DNA of 64,000 nucleotides from NCBI GenBank assembly GCA_963169105.1, contig OY720639.1, forward strand, positions 86,038,593 through 86,102,592. The letters run 5' to 3'. The translations under genes and the position numbers were made by a program. Position 1 is the stretch's first letter. Each line of letters begins with the position of its first letter. The DNA is from Ceriagrion tenellum. Taxonomy: Eukaryota; Arthropoda; Insecta; Odonata; Coenagrionidae. The notes beneath the pieces are model-generated. The model worked only from the letters and a program-made list of their open reading frames with translations. It searched no databases and was not told where the DNA came from. Below, piece after piece: positions 20,421-33,389 of this stretch.

Positions 20421-23400
20421 AGTCCTTGCAACTGTACTGGACTGTTCTCTGGTTGAATTGTTAAGGATGATTTGCAATGGGGTGTACTGTGGAGACTGAA
20501 CTGCGGAGAGGGCCATACAGAAACTGTGCTGTAATGCAGTATTGGAAGTTTCCTATTGCAATGACTAATGCAAAAATGCTGTGTAATGTGGCCAACTGTA
20601 CTGTTTCAATTTAAGTACAATCTTGATCACCCTGCTAGGCCATTTAAATTACAGATGAAGAACAGCTACACCTTAGTTAAATCACGTCTTTTTCACACAA
20701 TAATTATATTTACATTTTTTTTACTTCAGTTAAAGCATGCTTTGAATTGATTGTTTATCTGTTCTAAATGTATGCGCTAATTTTCTTTAATTATGGTATT
20801 TTTCGAATACTTAACCTAGCGTGATACCTAATGTTAATCTGTTGCCGTCATTATAATATGAGATAAATTATTTCGCGTTTAGAAGAAAATTTGCTCGCGT
20901 AAAATCGAGTCATTGCGACATATTTCTCACATGCCATGAGACTTCGTGGTTAAAATGGATTGAATTGAAAAAAAAATGGTTCAGTACTATTCTGTCGCTT
21001 TTATTTCTCGATATCTTTCATGAGAACGTGTTTACTGAGTTTCAGGAAACTTTCTTGTAAAAGAAAAATAGCTCCAACAACCCTAGCTCTTCGGCCCTTT
21101 TCTACTGCATACTGTACATCAGTTTTAATTTTATAATATCATCAGCTAAAGTGGTTAAATTAATTTTAATCTTGAAGGTGCTGGTTCTCCTTTCTTAGTT
21201 TATGTTCACATATGTGAACTTTTTCCATATGCGTCTCTGCATTCAAAGATATCTTGTTATCCAATTAGATAGCCGGAGTAAATAACTCAGTCGCGCGTTA
21301 GGGATGTAATTACGTATTTATTTAACGTACATGTTCATTTTTTTATTAAGATTTTGAGATCTAATGAATGTTTAACATTCCAAGTAATAATTACTAAGAT
21401 ATTGAGTTTTATTTCTAACTTAGCTTAAAATACGTGACGAACACCTTAATTGTGGATTTACATGAGGAGTACATTAAAGGCCGGAAGCACGACGCAAGTG
21501 CAAATCTTTTCAATAATCTGAAGATGACGTAGAATTCCTCGGGGAAGAATCATGTGACTAACAAACAAGTTGCAGAAAAATCATCGGTTCTCACTCCATG
21601 CCATGGCTCCGTTCGACGCAGGCTGCGTAAAAAGGTGAAAGATGGGCGAATCGGTCACAGCAACGCAGTCTGCGTTGAAGATTCCGCTCCTGATTGGCTG
21701 CACATTGTCCGGTAACGCAAAAGCGTGTGCGTGAGAACGTATCTTTGGGATATGTTAATTGTCCCAACATTTCGACCTACCGGAGGCTCACATTCTCTCT
21801 CTCTCTCTGGTGATTTTCCGCTCCTCTGCGCCGTGTGTGCAAACAGTCGACGGTTGATGGGAAAGGCCAACTTCTCCTCCTCTGTTGGCTTATACGTTAT
21901 TCAAACTCCTACTTCCTCTTCCTGCACTCTAGCTTATTTTTTACGGGGGGCTCAGGCAACCACAGAATGGTTTATTAAGTCTGGTTCACACGGTGCGCTT
22001 GTGTGATGGATAGCCTTAAGAGACTTGGTGCGTGTTTCTTTTTGGGCTGACCTGTGGGCAGCTCAGTTTTGCTATGGTGTTGTGCACCAGTTGAGGTTTT
22101 TCTCCGTGATGATGTGTGGCCAAAATTTGCTTTATGAAGGCCGTTTTGCTCTATGTTTATTGCAGTACTGAAATCAGAGCGGAAAACTCGGAGCTAAAAT
22201 CGGGACTTAAGGTGGAATGTTTATTTAAGGCCTTCCCGATAACTTGCATTGATTTTCACATATATTATTAACTAGGAATTCTTCTTTTGAGTAGTGTTAA
22301 AGTAAAAATCGCTTGTCGGTCATTTAAAGAAAATATTTTGGTTTAAAAATGATGGATGTTTCCGCTGAAGTTCACTGTCGAAATGGCCGTGTAATTTCAT
22401 CTCTTCACACAACTTTTTTATCTCAATTTCCGCCTATTATTGCTCAAAAACTCGTATAATATGCACTGGATATTGAGGCACCTTGTATATATTTTACATC
22501 TCAGGTTTTTGGTAATATAACCCGAGTATTTGGGTATAAATATTTGACATCCGGTTTTCGTTCGGAGCACATATTCCTCGAACTGTGATGAATTTTGCAA
22601 CGTTGCCAAGGGAAACCTCTGCTGTTTACGTTATTTACCAAATTTTCTCTTCACTACAATTAGTCCTATATTAATTCGCACCGATTTTTACTCATATTGC
22701 CATGAAACATGGAGCCAACCCGATATCCGTATCATACTATGAGAAAATTCTTGGGTGACGTGCATTATGAGCGTCTAATCGCGGCAGCCCCCTGTCCATA
22801 ATTGAATTACTTAAAAATTTTTCGTCTGGGAATGGCAAGGAGTAGTTTCATGTCTTTCAATTATTACCTTATTACTTTCTTGTCTTATGTATTTATTGAA
22901 GTTCTATTTAAAAATGAATACTATTTTATGGTGTATCGATGCATAACATCAAAACCGCTGTTTTCTCCTTAAAATTGGCCCCGAGTTGCAGGATTCACGT
23001 TCTGTAGGAATGGCATCGGTGATAGCATTTCGATTGTAATTGTGTTTCTCTGTCTGTACAGTGAATTAGTGAACTACTAAAAAATTAGGCTTTTGATGTT
23101 CATTGTTTAACTTTTTAAGCCTGGAGATAATTACATCCTTCCCTAGTTCGTTAAAAAAATCATGATACCATATCTTGCCGAAAATCAATGGAGTCAGGCG
23201 GGATAAAAGGAAAGAAAGAAGGAAGAAAAAGATATCCACCTCTTAAAGAACAAGTTTTTGCAAAAATTATGTTATATTAGATTGAAAAATACCAATTTCC
23301 CACGTGTCACCCACTCTCGCGTTTAACCACGTTTCAATCTCAAGTTACGTTCGCAAAAATGCAGCGTGAAATGTTAGGATTTTGCTGTAATTATCAAATA

Positions 23401-23579
23401 AACGGAAAAGGATGTACAAAACTAAAATGGTATTGTGTGGAATAATAAAGAAAATCAATGGACTGTGGAAAATGTTTTAGATCTTTCAATTTCTACAAGA
23501 TTTTGTTTCGATCGGTTACATTGAATACTTTGGGAATCGTGGTTATGAATCGTTTCTTTGTACCTTGTTACCTCCTGGG
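20421..23579. other. No gene recognised
   Basis: More than 3 kb of mainly AT-rich sequence. I noted a (TC)n run near 21792-21808 and short unassignable frames (21655-22006), but no domain, terminal inverted repeat, tRNA or match to the repeats found elsewhere in the window. Confidence 0.45.
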
Positions 23580-24150
23580 AAGATAAGGCAAAATGTAACA
23601 TGAATTGGACAACGGACATCAAGCAGAGAATAGCCCTAGCTAAGAAGGCGTTCATAGGAAAAAGACAACTGTTGTGCTCAAAGAAGATGTGACTACAAAC
23701 CAGGAAACAGTAGGTATGTGAAAACATTCGTGTGGAGCGTGGCACTCTATCGGAAACATGGACCATTGGAAAAGCTGACCAGAAAAGAATAGAAGCTGTT
23801 GAAACCTGTTGTTGGGGATGATGCTGAAGATAAAATTGACGGGCAAAAGAAGAAATGGTGAGGTTTACAGAAGAGTAGAAGAGGAGAGGACCATATGGAA
23901 TACCGTACAGAAAAGAACTAGATGGATAGAGCGCACTCTGAGACCCAATGGATTTGTGAAGAACATAATTGAAGGCAAAATAGAGGGGAAAGCCCCCAGA
24001 GGAAGACCAAGAAATAAGTTCATGGACCAAATAATGAGGAGAGTACATAAAAAGATGTACCAGGACGTAAGGGAACTAGCATTAGATAGGGAAGTGTGGA
24101 GGACTGCAGTCAACCAATCTTAGGATTGAACGACCAATGAATGAACATGA
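23580..24150 (+). pseudogene. LINE family C, C-terminal end, plus strand
   Basis: Plus-strand remnants in order: RIALAKKAFIGKRQL, SETWTIGKADQKRIEAVE, then the intact frame 23809-24123 with RRVEEERTIWN, RWIERTLRPNGFVKNIIEG, KAPRGRPRNKFMDQIM and REVWRTAVNQS, ending in a TAG codon shortly before a TGAATGAA tail. Several frameshifts and a TGA separate the pieces. It is the same family as the minus-strand copy at 19920-20370 and ends at the same point. The reverse-transcriptase core is missing. Confidence 0.85.
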
Positions 24151-26261
24151 ATTGACCATATCAAGAAAGGACACGTTTTTCTCTATATAGCAGGAGTATG
24201 AAAAAATTTAATTTTTTACTTTTACAGCGGAACCACTTTGAAACTTCGTGAAAATATTGCCGACACTGGAACCGACCGCAAGACTACAAGTCCGTCAATG
24301 AACGATGCATCGTGCGAACCGGTCCTCGGTTAATCTTCCTCGTGTTTTTTCTATAGCCGTTTCTCTCTCTTGGGGGCAGGGGCATCGACTTCTTTTGAGC
24401 CGAGCGTCTTTTAAGTAGGTCGGGTTCCGATTCCGTCGATTCAACGGAGGGTGTCATTTCCTTATCTTTCAATTTCGAAGGTGAAGAAGGAGAAAGGCTT
24501 CCGCTCTTTTTTTTCGTACAACTCATTGTGACCGTGGTGTGGGAGAAAGCCTGCTTGTTAATTGATGTCATTGGCATGAATTACGTTAACCCATTTGTTT
24601 GGGTTGAATATCGTGCGCGTCGAGCCATGGTGCGTATGAATCTCTACGCGGAAGGAGGAAGAACGGGTTGAATGGAGAATGAAATGAAGGCCGTGTCTCA
24701 CGGGGCGAGTTATCGTGCAATAACTTGAGTGAGAAGGGCTCCGATCTGACTCGCGTCCAACTTAGCTTGCGTCGTCGTTTCCCGTGATGCAACTTGGGCG
24801 TAATGCATCGTTCACACTACTATCGTACGCATGAGGCACAGTGGGACATTTTCGAAAAGAAGAGGAAAAAGTGTTTTTTTCAGAAAGCGTGACAAGTTCA
24901 AAAACATGAATATATCCATTGATATCTCACTAAAGCATGGTATGTCACAGTTAGAAATAATTAATTCAGCTGAACTGAGATTTGCCAACGCCGCTAAGTT
25001 CAGCGATCCATGCGGGACGCCCGGTCCGATTTATTCTTGCAGTGAAGAGGTAATTGAACGGTCGAGCTGTTGACAACTTATACGTAGAAATTGAGCGCGG
25101 ATCACATTGTGTAAGGTATGTACTAATGTTATGTAAATATTTAACATTTTATAATAATTGCATTGACGTTTTCCTAGTCACGGAGAATATATCTGAAAAT
25201 CTGAGATCTTTCCGTAAGATGATTTATGCTACACTTCCGATTATAGAATTTCCGTGAAATTCTGGTAATGGCACTACTCGTTATATATTTCCCAACTTTT
25301 ATTCTTTCAAATAAACTAATAATTATGTGCGTCTACGTGCGTCTGTTAAAAACATAACGTTTTTTCAGAGGCGCCGTCGAGCCGAGCCACGCTAAGTGTC
25401 GCGCGGATACCGTCGCGCGACGGTAGGCTGTATTCGTTATGTGAATTCACGTTCGTACCATGGTAATCCATAGTTCCTAACGTTGTCGCTTTACTGTAGT
25501 AGCATTGGTTACGCGTGCAGAAAACGGGAGTATTGAATGTCGATAATGAAATAAAGATCTTCATATTGGTGGAGCAGAAGATGTAACTTTTGCGGATAAG
25601 CGTAGAAATGTGTCGTTTGCTAGAAGAAATTTTCGGAAACCTCAGAGCGCCACAAGGATATGTTATTCTTTATTTGGTTCACTTGCTCTTAACCCGATCG
25701 TCGCGTTGCCCTGGTGAAGGGGTGAGGGTATCACTGCGCCCCGTTCACCCTTCGTACTTTGGTCCGTACGATGGCAGTCTGAACGAGGCATAACCACGTG
25801 CGCCGGATTTGAAACTTAAAAAACAAAATAGTTTTAGATGAATTGTTTGATTTATTGTTTGCACGGTTTGTTGTTATTAAATGCCTGATAAATATCATAA
25901 ATATAATAACCACTACGTATGATGAATTCTACGATTATGGACATAAATGAAAGAAGTGTACTTCTTCGGCTTCGCCATGATGAGAGGATGGTTGAGGGTC
26001 GAATATCGAAACTTACGACAGTAAATGAGTAAGCAGCATATGACACTTGAATGGTGTTTTAGAAAGGGCTGGACCGAAAAAGTCATGGGTGAATGTGGTG
26101 AAGGAGACTTAAAAGAAGAAATATTAGTTTTTTTAACAACAGGAGAGCGTAAGTATATGAAGCAAATTTGTTTGGGTAACTGAAGCAGTTAAGGTATACA
26201 AGGATCGGCCCGCTAGGAAATAATTATTTAAGCAGTCAGATTTACAGGCCTGTCACAGAGA
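24151..26261. other. No gene recognised
   Basis: About 2.1 kb without an assigned feature. A 97-residue minus-strand frame (24284-24577) is rich in Ser, Pro, Lys and Arg (KKSGSLSPSSPSKLKDK near residue 21) and could be a piece of a disordered protein; there is no support beyond its length and composition. Confidence 0.4.
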
Positions 26262-26560
26262 ATTGAAACTCTTTTCATTGTATCTAACCCAAATTGGGAA
26301 GACTAACGAAGAAGTGCTTGAGATGTTGGGCGAGGAAAGGAAACCACTGAGTGAAATCCAGGATAGACAGTGTAGGTGGCTGGAGGAAGTAATAAGGGGC
26401 GATGGGTTGCTCAAGAGTGTGATGGAGGGAAGGATGTTGGGCTAGCGGGGAAGAGGAGGAAAGAGAAAAGGTTACATTGACGGGATGATGAAGGGTAGGT
26501 CGTATGCTGGGGGCAAAAAAGGAAATACTGGAGGTAGTTAGATCTGTGAAATTCTAGAAA
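26262..26560 (+). pseudogene. LINE family B fragment, plus strand
   Basis: The frame 26263-26445 carries IGKTNEEVLEMLGEER, EIQDRQCRWLEEVIRGDGLL and VMEGRMLG, followed after a TAG by RGRGGKRKGYIDGMMKG. The order and wording match 9380-9620 (minus strand). It is the extreme C-terminal part of an APE-type LINE. One in-frame stop and the absence of a reverse-transcriptase core make it a relic. Confidence 0.75.
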
Positions 26561-26752
26561 ACCGGGAGGAGATTCATTGACTTTCCTCTAAACTTACCTT
26601 CACCGGTAGAATACTTAAAAAAAATAACCCAAATTGAAGTTTTACTGGGAACCTATGGCCTAAGCCATTACGGGCTAATTTCTGCTACCAGTAATTAGCT
26701 GAATTACAGGGAGATTTTTGCTTGGTTATTTCTAACCCCAACGACTCCATTT

Positions 26753-27418
26753 GTGATATGTGACTACGTAGTACGTGAATACGTACTACTGAACGTACGT
26801 ACTGATGTAAAACATCAACATACAATGTGGGGACTTTATTCCAAATTAATGGTAACAGCACCAGGTTCTAGCAGAAAGAGTCAGGAAATTCCAGAAGAAG
26901 AAATTCGAAGATACCTAGAAGAAGATTTGATTCCACCAAGTGAAAACATTTTTAATTACTGGAAAATGAACAATCTGTATCCTCACTTAAAGGAATTATC
27001 TTCAAAATATTTAATCACTCCTCCAACAGTTTTTTCTGGGCGACTCTTCAGCACCTCAGGTTTAATTTGTGACAAGAAAAGAAGAAGATTAGATCCTGAA
27101 TGAGTTAGAATGCTTGTTTTCCTAAACAAAAATTTGTTGTATGTAATAGTTTTAAATGATATTATTGATGCATATGATATTATTGATTTCATTACATTTG
27201 AAATAAAAAAAGTTAATTTTTAAAATTTAATCGATTACCTATATCTTTTCATTTATACATACATCACATGAAGTACTAGAATAATATTTAATATGCTATG
27301 TACAATTCTAGTATTCGAGGTATTCGAAATTCGAGATATTCGAATATTCGAGCCATGATTTAATATTCGAATTCGATATTCGAGTTCGAGAAATATTCTA
27401 TTCAACCCATCTCTACTA
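26753..27418 (+). pseudogene. hAT transposase C-terminal end with element 3' terminus
   Basis: The 116-residue frame 26753-27103 ends in the hAT dimerisation (hATC) region: EEEIRRYLEEDLIPP, NIFNYWKMNNLYPHLKEL, YLITPPTVFSGRLFSTSGLI, KKRRRLDPE. Family members usually continue straight into a V-E-x-L-x-F-L-N-K-N-L block; here a TGA follows DPE and the block then reads VRMLVFLNKNL in frame. The 3' flank (27299-27415) is packed with TATTCGA/TCGAATA repeats and closes with CAACCCATCTCTACTA, a plausible hAT terminus. The 5' part, including the DDE residues, is missing. Confidence 0.85.
27299..27415. repeat. ATTCGA palindromic subterminal repeats
   Basis: At least ten overlapping variants of ATATTCGA, TATTCGAGG and ATTCGAAT occur within about 115 bp. 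They lie between the transposase remnant and the likely element end, the same position as the CCAATATTGG repeats of the hAT-type MITE at 3586-4237. Confidence 0.75.
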
Positions 27419-27466
27419 TAAATGCGTTGAAATTTAACGGGTATTATCTTATTTGTAATCATTAGG

Positions 27467-27998
27467 AGGCGAAATATTCCTCCGACATCCCAGAAAGGAA
27501 ACGTGACCTTAAAAAAATCTCAGATTTTAAAAATGTTTTTGTCTTTTTATCTCAATAAAACTTGATATTTAGGTAAACATCTTGAATTAAATTTATGAAT
27601 ACTGTCTCTTCGATCACTACAAGTATTGAGCTTGAAATTGTAAATATTTGTTGTGAATGAGTACTGTGAATGTGATAACATTTTTGCTTTTGAGTGTCAT
27701 GTTTTGAGTGTGATTGTTATCATTTGTTTGTCTGAGTTGTAATTACGTATTCCTGCTCAAAAGGAATTATTCCTAGAGCCAATAAATATAATTATTATTT
27801 TATTATTATAAAGTATGCATTTCGCCCGTGGAAAAAAAAACTTGAATCGCCTCAGCGAAGATATCGGTGGTGTAGCCGAATTTTCAGGACTGCAAGTGAC
27901 GGATGCTTATCCTCTTCTGCTCGAAACATTTCAAGAGAGGCGAAAAATCCCTCCGACATCCGAGAAAGGAAACGTGACCTTAAAAAAAATCTCAGCCG
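27467..27998. repeat. 57-bp direct duplication around a LINE 3' end
   Basis: AGGCGAAAWATYCCTCCGAC, then GAAAGGAAACGTGACC and TTAAAAAAATCTCAG occur at 27467-27524 and again at about 27939-27998, roughly 95% identical. Between them, 27740-27812 ends CCTAGAGCCAATAAATATAA followed by a (TTA)n-like run, which resembles the 3' end of the LINE at 7929-9300 in plus orientation. The duplication is too long to be a usual LINE target duplication. Confidence 0.65.
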
Positions 27999-28579
27999 TC
28001 GGCCATTTTTCGTCCTAAAGCGAAATCGTTTAATCTTCTTCTTTTTTTTCTGGGGTGGAAAAAAATTCTCGGAATTATAAAATGTGTACGCGTTAGGGCG
28101 AAGTAGGGCAGGAGGCTTGCTTCTTTCGCCAGGGAAATCTTAATGCCGATGCTCCGTTCGCTCGTCCGTCTCCTCTTCTTCTTATGCATGTACGTAATAT
28201 AATTATTAAAAATAAGACAGTCTTTCATGTAAAGTCAAAACCAATATATTTTCTGAGGAAATGATCAGTGTTCTAAGGACTGCCACATACTACAGTAGAT
28301 CTTAACATGAGAATAAAATTAGGGAAATAGACTGCAGAAAAGATAGGTTTAAAATATCGTTTTTCCCGCGATGGATGAGAGACCATAATGGCTGCCAATG
28401 AGACATTATAATATAATACATAATATATTTTACCGAACTGGTATAAACCTTTTACAAAGGTACGCATTGAATACCAGTATATGGCAACAAGAAGTACCAG
28501 CTGTACAGTGAAGGTATGACTTAATTTAACAAGAAAACAAAACGTACACAACTCAGGAAAACTAAAATAAAAATATATG
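27999..28579. other. No gene recognised
   Basis: Non-coding as far as I can tell. The 107-residue minus-strand frame 28273-28596 is hydrophobic and overlaps the 3' side of a LINE remnant; it is probably not a gene. Confidence 0.4.
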
Positions 28580-29070
28580 AGTGATTCAATAAACAAGACA
28601 CACAGTCAAGAACCATTGCTTCTCCTATATTTCGTAAAGGCAATTGAACATGGAGAATAATAGTCAACATCCCTTGAGATTGCATTGGCATTTATCATTG
28701 CACGGTACAATAGCATGAAGATAGAATAATTATTAGATTATTTGGCAGATAGAGAAACGTTAAATAATCTGCTCAGCTTGGTGTTAACCGGAGGTACCCT
28801 AAGTGACAATAGAATTGAGCATTTTACGTAGTTGTTCAAGATATAATATAAAAATATTATGCCAAAATGTTTTCATCTACATCGAAGACTCATTAAGTTC
28901 AGGTAATTCATTATGCCATCATATTCTCCCTTCTTTCTGGGAATTGACCGCTTGATGGAAGCAAACCTTGAAAATTTCTGCCGGAGCCTCTCCAAAGTTG
29001 ATTCATATTTCCCATAAAATGTATGCCACACTACGGAACAGTACTCCAATATTGATCTGATTGAAGTACC
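28580..29070 (-). pseudogene. LINE reverse-transcriptase C-terminal fragment
   Basis: Reading the minus strand from about 29066, one frame gives RSILEYCSVVWHTFYGKY, RLRQKFSRFASIKRSIPRK, YDGIMNYLNLMSLR, then after a TGA continues LYYILNNYVKC and MLLYRAMINAN. The L-E-Y-C-S-x-V-W signature and its spacing are those of Jockey/CR1-type LINEs just after the reverse-transcriptase domain. At least two stops interrupt it and the catalytic core is absent. Confidence 0.75.
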
Positions 29071-29075
29071 GTAGT

Positions 29076-31724
29076 CGACAGGTAGTGTAGCTGATTAGTT
29101 GATTTGCTTCTTAATGCTTGTTTCTTCAATCTCCACGTAGTACTGACAATGTTTTGCTCCACCTCTGCCTGACTCGTGTATCTCGTTTACGGAGTTGCAT
29201 TATTCATTTATAGTTTCTGTATTATTGGTAGCATACCTACAGTGTGGTGCATGTTGGTGAAAATTAGTTTTATACTAAAGAGCATGTTGATGGTAAATCA
29301 CCCCCAAACACCCTTGAGGTAGCTTGCAGATTTATAAGTAGATGTTGAAGTATGTATTTTCCCTTTCTATGTAATCTCCCATGATGTTTTCTGCATTTTT
29401 GGGTTCACACTAGTTCCTGCCCGATCCATACGACACTTGAATGAGCACCAATTCGAGAGCGCACGCTTTTTATGCTTTCCAGTATCGCGCGATACTGAGC
29501 TAGCATTCCGGATAACATGCTTGATGTAGCTATTGTAATCGTCAAGCTATTTTATTTCATAACTGATGCGATACTAGTGTGCTAATCACTCTCCTTAGTA
29601 CTGGAGTGGAACACACTCAGTACGCCTGCCAAACGTGGCCCGCCGATGACTAATTCCTGGCATGCGAAGTAAGTCCTTCGCAAAGTTATTTTCAATATTT
29701 AGTAATTACCTTTCAGCGTCGGGGCCTGTCCCAGCGTGTGCATGTGACTTCTATTTGGCGTCGTGTGCGTGTATTTGACTTTATGATGGATACGTGCCGC
29801 CCTCTTCTCTGAAGTCAATGTCTTATAAGACCATAAATACGGCATGCTCGCGCCGGTCGCGCGTTTTAGAAGTGATGGTAATCTCTGATTTCAACTTAAC
29901 AAATGGTGCTTTTATTAGCGCGCAGGAACATGTCCTCGCGTGAACAGCTCAACACTGGCTCTCGTGTGTCGTAGTGACATCGCTTATATATATTCAGAAG
30001 GTGGTTTCGCCATATCTTCATTTGTCGGCACCTCTCAGGCAACACCTCCAGTCCACGCCGCTAAACCAACTTGACCACCATTTGACGATGAAGGCGATGG
30101 GGTTCTCCATCTAACACGCGCACCTTATCACTGGGACTTTTAATTGTGTAAACGCGTATGACAGCTGAATTTAAATTTACAGGCTACGTAAATTTACGCA
30201 CAAAAACCTTTTTTCGTAGAGACTTTTCATATTTCTCCCGTTCAGTCACCTCTACATGACACTTACAAATACTTCATAGTCTTACTACATAGTCACTTAC
30301 AAATCAGGTATCAAGATATCAAAGGGAATGTTCACGGACATATTGGTTAGCACGTGGAAAACTTTTGTATCCGAAATTAACCGAATAATCCGAAATTTGG
30401 TCGATTTTGGTACGGATTCTCAAAAGGGCACCGACCCCTTACCTAGGATCTAGTAGCTGCTCACTTTAGCTTTTACAGTCGCTGAGTCACCTTCACTTTC
30501 TGAAATCGACGCCACGTGTACCTCCTTGCGGCTATTAGTAGTATTCTAGACGCGAAATCAACAATTGGTGACAGTCGTTTTGGTCACCTACTGCCATGGA
30601 TGTTCTAATTGAACATTATCATTTGCATGAGCTGCAATATGAATTAAAATACATCCTCATCACAAGTGCTAGTGCATCGTGCAAAACCTTACTGGACGGC
30701 TCAAATCGTTCAACAATCCCCCCCGCTTCGCGAAGGCCTTGGGCTTTACTCGTGGGAAAACTGTGAAATGTGTGTGCTTGTAGCTTTGGTTATGTTCAAC
30801 GAGTCGTTTGTAATCAGAAGCTCGCAGTTCACTCGCTGACCTCATCTTTTCCAAGCGACTGCCCCCGGACCAGGTTCCCAGCGCGCAGATGTCGTAGATT
30901 AAGACAGACAATAGACAGCCCTCTCTCCTGGTTTATCTCTAGCGAAGCCTATTTTTATTTTGCGCAACGAGAAAGCTCGATCCCAAGCACCGTGGTGTAT
31001 GAAATGCTGTGTGCGAGAAAGTGTATTATTTAAGGGTAGGGCTGTCGCCCTTGATGAATCACTGTACTCTGAAATAATTGCTCCCTGAAAATGATAATGT
31101 TCCACATTTGTGACTGGCTTTTCTCGTTTTTGCCGCGTCATCGTTTGAAAGTTCGAAATGATAATAAAATACATTTATCGTGTTGCCATGGACGTTGTAA
31201 CAAAACTATCTTTCTCAGTGGTTCGAAAAGGGAAATTTATTGGTTTACGAGCTTTATTTGCTGCGTTTGTGCGATGTCATTTGTTATGCAAGGCTTTGGA
31301 CCGATTGCAAGGGACGTAATCGGATCATGGAAAATTGTACTAAACATTAATAATTTCTGATGGCAGAAATCCTCTTATGGCGAAAGAAGCAGAAAAATCG
31401 ATTTTACGATGATATCGAAGATATAATGTATTCGTCGTGCATTGGACGACTAATATTTTAGTAGTTTCCGTGTTTGAGCCCAGGATCGATTTTCATCGGG
31501 ATAACTTCATGGAATTCACTTCTCATCTTGAGGATAAAAAGTACTCGTTTATTTTACACACCTTTAATTTTCTGATCGAACATTAATTTTCTCCGATTTA
31601 GGCTTGAATCAATGGAGCTCATTGGTAATTATCGTTGGTATGACCCTATGTTGGATTATTTTGATTATTTTTTTTGGTACAATAGTTGGACGAAGTTAGT
31701 ATGCTCTAATGTGCTACCTTACTC
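29076..31724. other. No gene recognised
   Basis: About 2.6 kb with no assigned feature. The perfect palindrome CAGTATCGCGCGATACTG lies at 29480-29497. Frames at 30669-31174 on both strands have no recognisable domain. Confidence 0.45.
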
Positions 31725-31800
31725 TGAAAAAATAAAGTCTTTGTATTTCCGACGTTTCAATTTAAATTTAAATCTTCTTCAGGGTTAACATTAAAATACT
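31725..31800 (-). repeat. Penelope-type terminal motif, hammerhead-like
   Basis: On the minus strand CCTGAAGAAGATTTAAATTT is followed by AAATTGAAACGTCGGAAATA and ACAAAGACTTTATTT (31754-31781 for the core). The order CTGANGA, stem-loop, GAAACGTCGG matches ends of Penelope-like elements as I know them. No reverse transcriptase or partner end was found nearby. Confidence 0.5.
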
Positions 31801-32110
31801 GATTACAGTATACCCAATTAGTCCAATTTCTTGCATCAAAATCTTGTATAACGTTAAAGAAAACAACAGAAACCTCAGTATTTATTGAATGAAACCACAA
31901 TGAAGTTTCGTTCTTCGTTTTATATGGTTATAATGAGTTTCTTGAGCTCAGTTTGATGATTTGATATCGTTTATTGCTCATAGAATTTTGCGTTTCTCGA
32001 TAAATCGTCCACGTAACGACCAATGCTGTGTTCAAAGTGGCGATTCCGTAATTTTCCATTTACTTTTATGAGCCTTTACTCAAAATAGATGAATAAATAC
32101 TTATACTATT

Positions 32111-32832
32111 CAGGGTGTCCAGCACTCTAGAAAACCGGGAATGCCGGGAAATCTCAGGGAATTTTATTTCCACTGGAAATATCAGGGAAATCTCTGGGAA
32201 ATATCGAATTGACTCTGGAATTTTCTGTGTTGTCAATATATAAAACAGCAACGGAAGCCATGTGCCTTTTTCGGCAAGTTGCTAAGTCAAATTTCCCTTG
32301 TGTTGTCGCATTTTGCATTCCTGTAATCACCGATTGTAGGTACAATGTTTTCTATATAGGTACATTGTGTTCTTATTGGTCATAGTCTGTAAATCAGTGG
32401 CGTAAAGAAAGTGCCTTTATCGGCAAGTTGCGAAGTCAAATTTCCCTTGCGTTGTCGTATTTAGAAAAATAAGGAAAAAAGTCAATTCCTTCAGTTTTTT
32501 TACGTTGTCGATCATTTTATATCAATGCTATTCTTAGCAAAGTCTGGATGTAATATAACTTTGTTCCTGAACACCAGCATGACAATGTTTAAATCTAAGA
32601 AAGGGTGGTGATGTGATTTTCTCTCAAACTATTTTAAAGTTTTGTGTTCATTTTCCTCCAAATATGCAAGTTTAAAAATAATTCTTACGTTTAATCACCC
32701 AAAAAACATACCGAACATTCTCTTAAAAATGATGAGAATAAATTCATTATTTCCTCTGGAAAAATAAAAATTATGTCTGGAAAACCTGGAAATCTCAGGG
32801 AATTTTCAAATGCCCAACTGCTGGACACTGTG
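32111..32832. mobile_element. CAGGGTGTCC-type MITE, older copy
   Basis: It starts CAGGGTGTCCAGCACTC at 32111, and its other end reads CACAGTGTCCAGCAG on the opposite strand (to about 32832). Multiple GGGAAATCTCAGGGA-type blocks lie just inside both ends. The flanks ATACTATT (left) and ATTATT (right) are shared with the copy at 61318-61903, so the inverted repeats may extend outwards as AATAATCAGGGTGTCC. Inside is a 52-bp direct duplication (32262-32313 and 32411-32462). No transposase. Confidence 0.75.
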
Positions 32833-33389
32833 ATTATTACACTAATGTCGAAATGAATGAATCTTTCAGCTTAATACGATACGTGACGTAAAGATAGACG
32901 ATGAATAGCCATCTGCCGTGAATCAGAATAAACAACCTGACCAACGAAACTGACGATTATCGAATCTGCACTTGGACACTGTCCGTCTAAGGAGCCTCTC
33001 TCACCTACGGTTTCTCTGCAAAAAGGAATTAATAAAGTAATTGTATAAAATGTAAATCAATTAGTTTTTATAATATCTCTGCACTAAAAATAAATGACTG
33101 AATTATTTAACTACTATCTTCATGAATTAATCGTAAATCTGACAAGTTACTGTAAATGACGGAAACAGCATGAATTTCCGCAGAAAATGATACCGTTCTA
33201 TTGTGACGGTACGGGCCCCTTGAATAACTTGCTAAACCTGTTTTAAATGGGTATTCCTATGCGATAATGATTTACTTTTATTTTTTATTTTATTTGCACT
33301 TCCCCGAATACAGCGCATTTGGCCAGTTTATGTCGGTTGAATAACAGCAACAACAGACACTCAAATACTCTGAGTGGAGATAAATCCAC
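32833..33389. other. No feature seen
   Basis: AT-rich spacer with no supported feature. Confidence 0.5.

Noticed and set aside
23455..24048. 197-residue minus-strand frame
   Set aside because: It is antisense to the plus-strand LINE family C remnant.
24284..24577. Exon of a disordered protein
   Set aside because: Ser/Pro/Lys-rich composition only; no domain, and I could not support splice sites.
29480..29497. Perfect 18-bp palindrome as an operator or regulatory site
   Set aside because: Short palindromes of this kind (also near 14391-14408) are expected by chance in 64 kb with so much repeat DNA; no context supports regulation.
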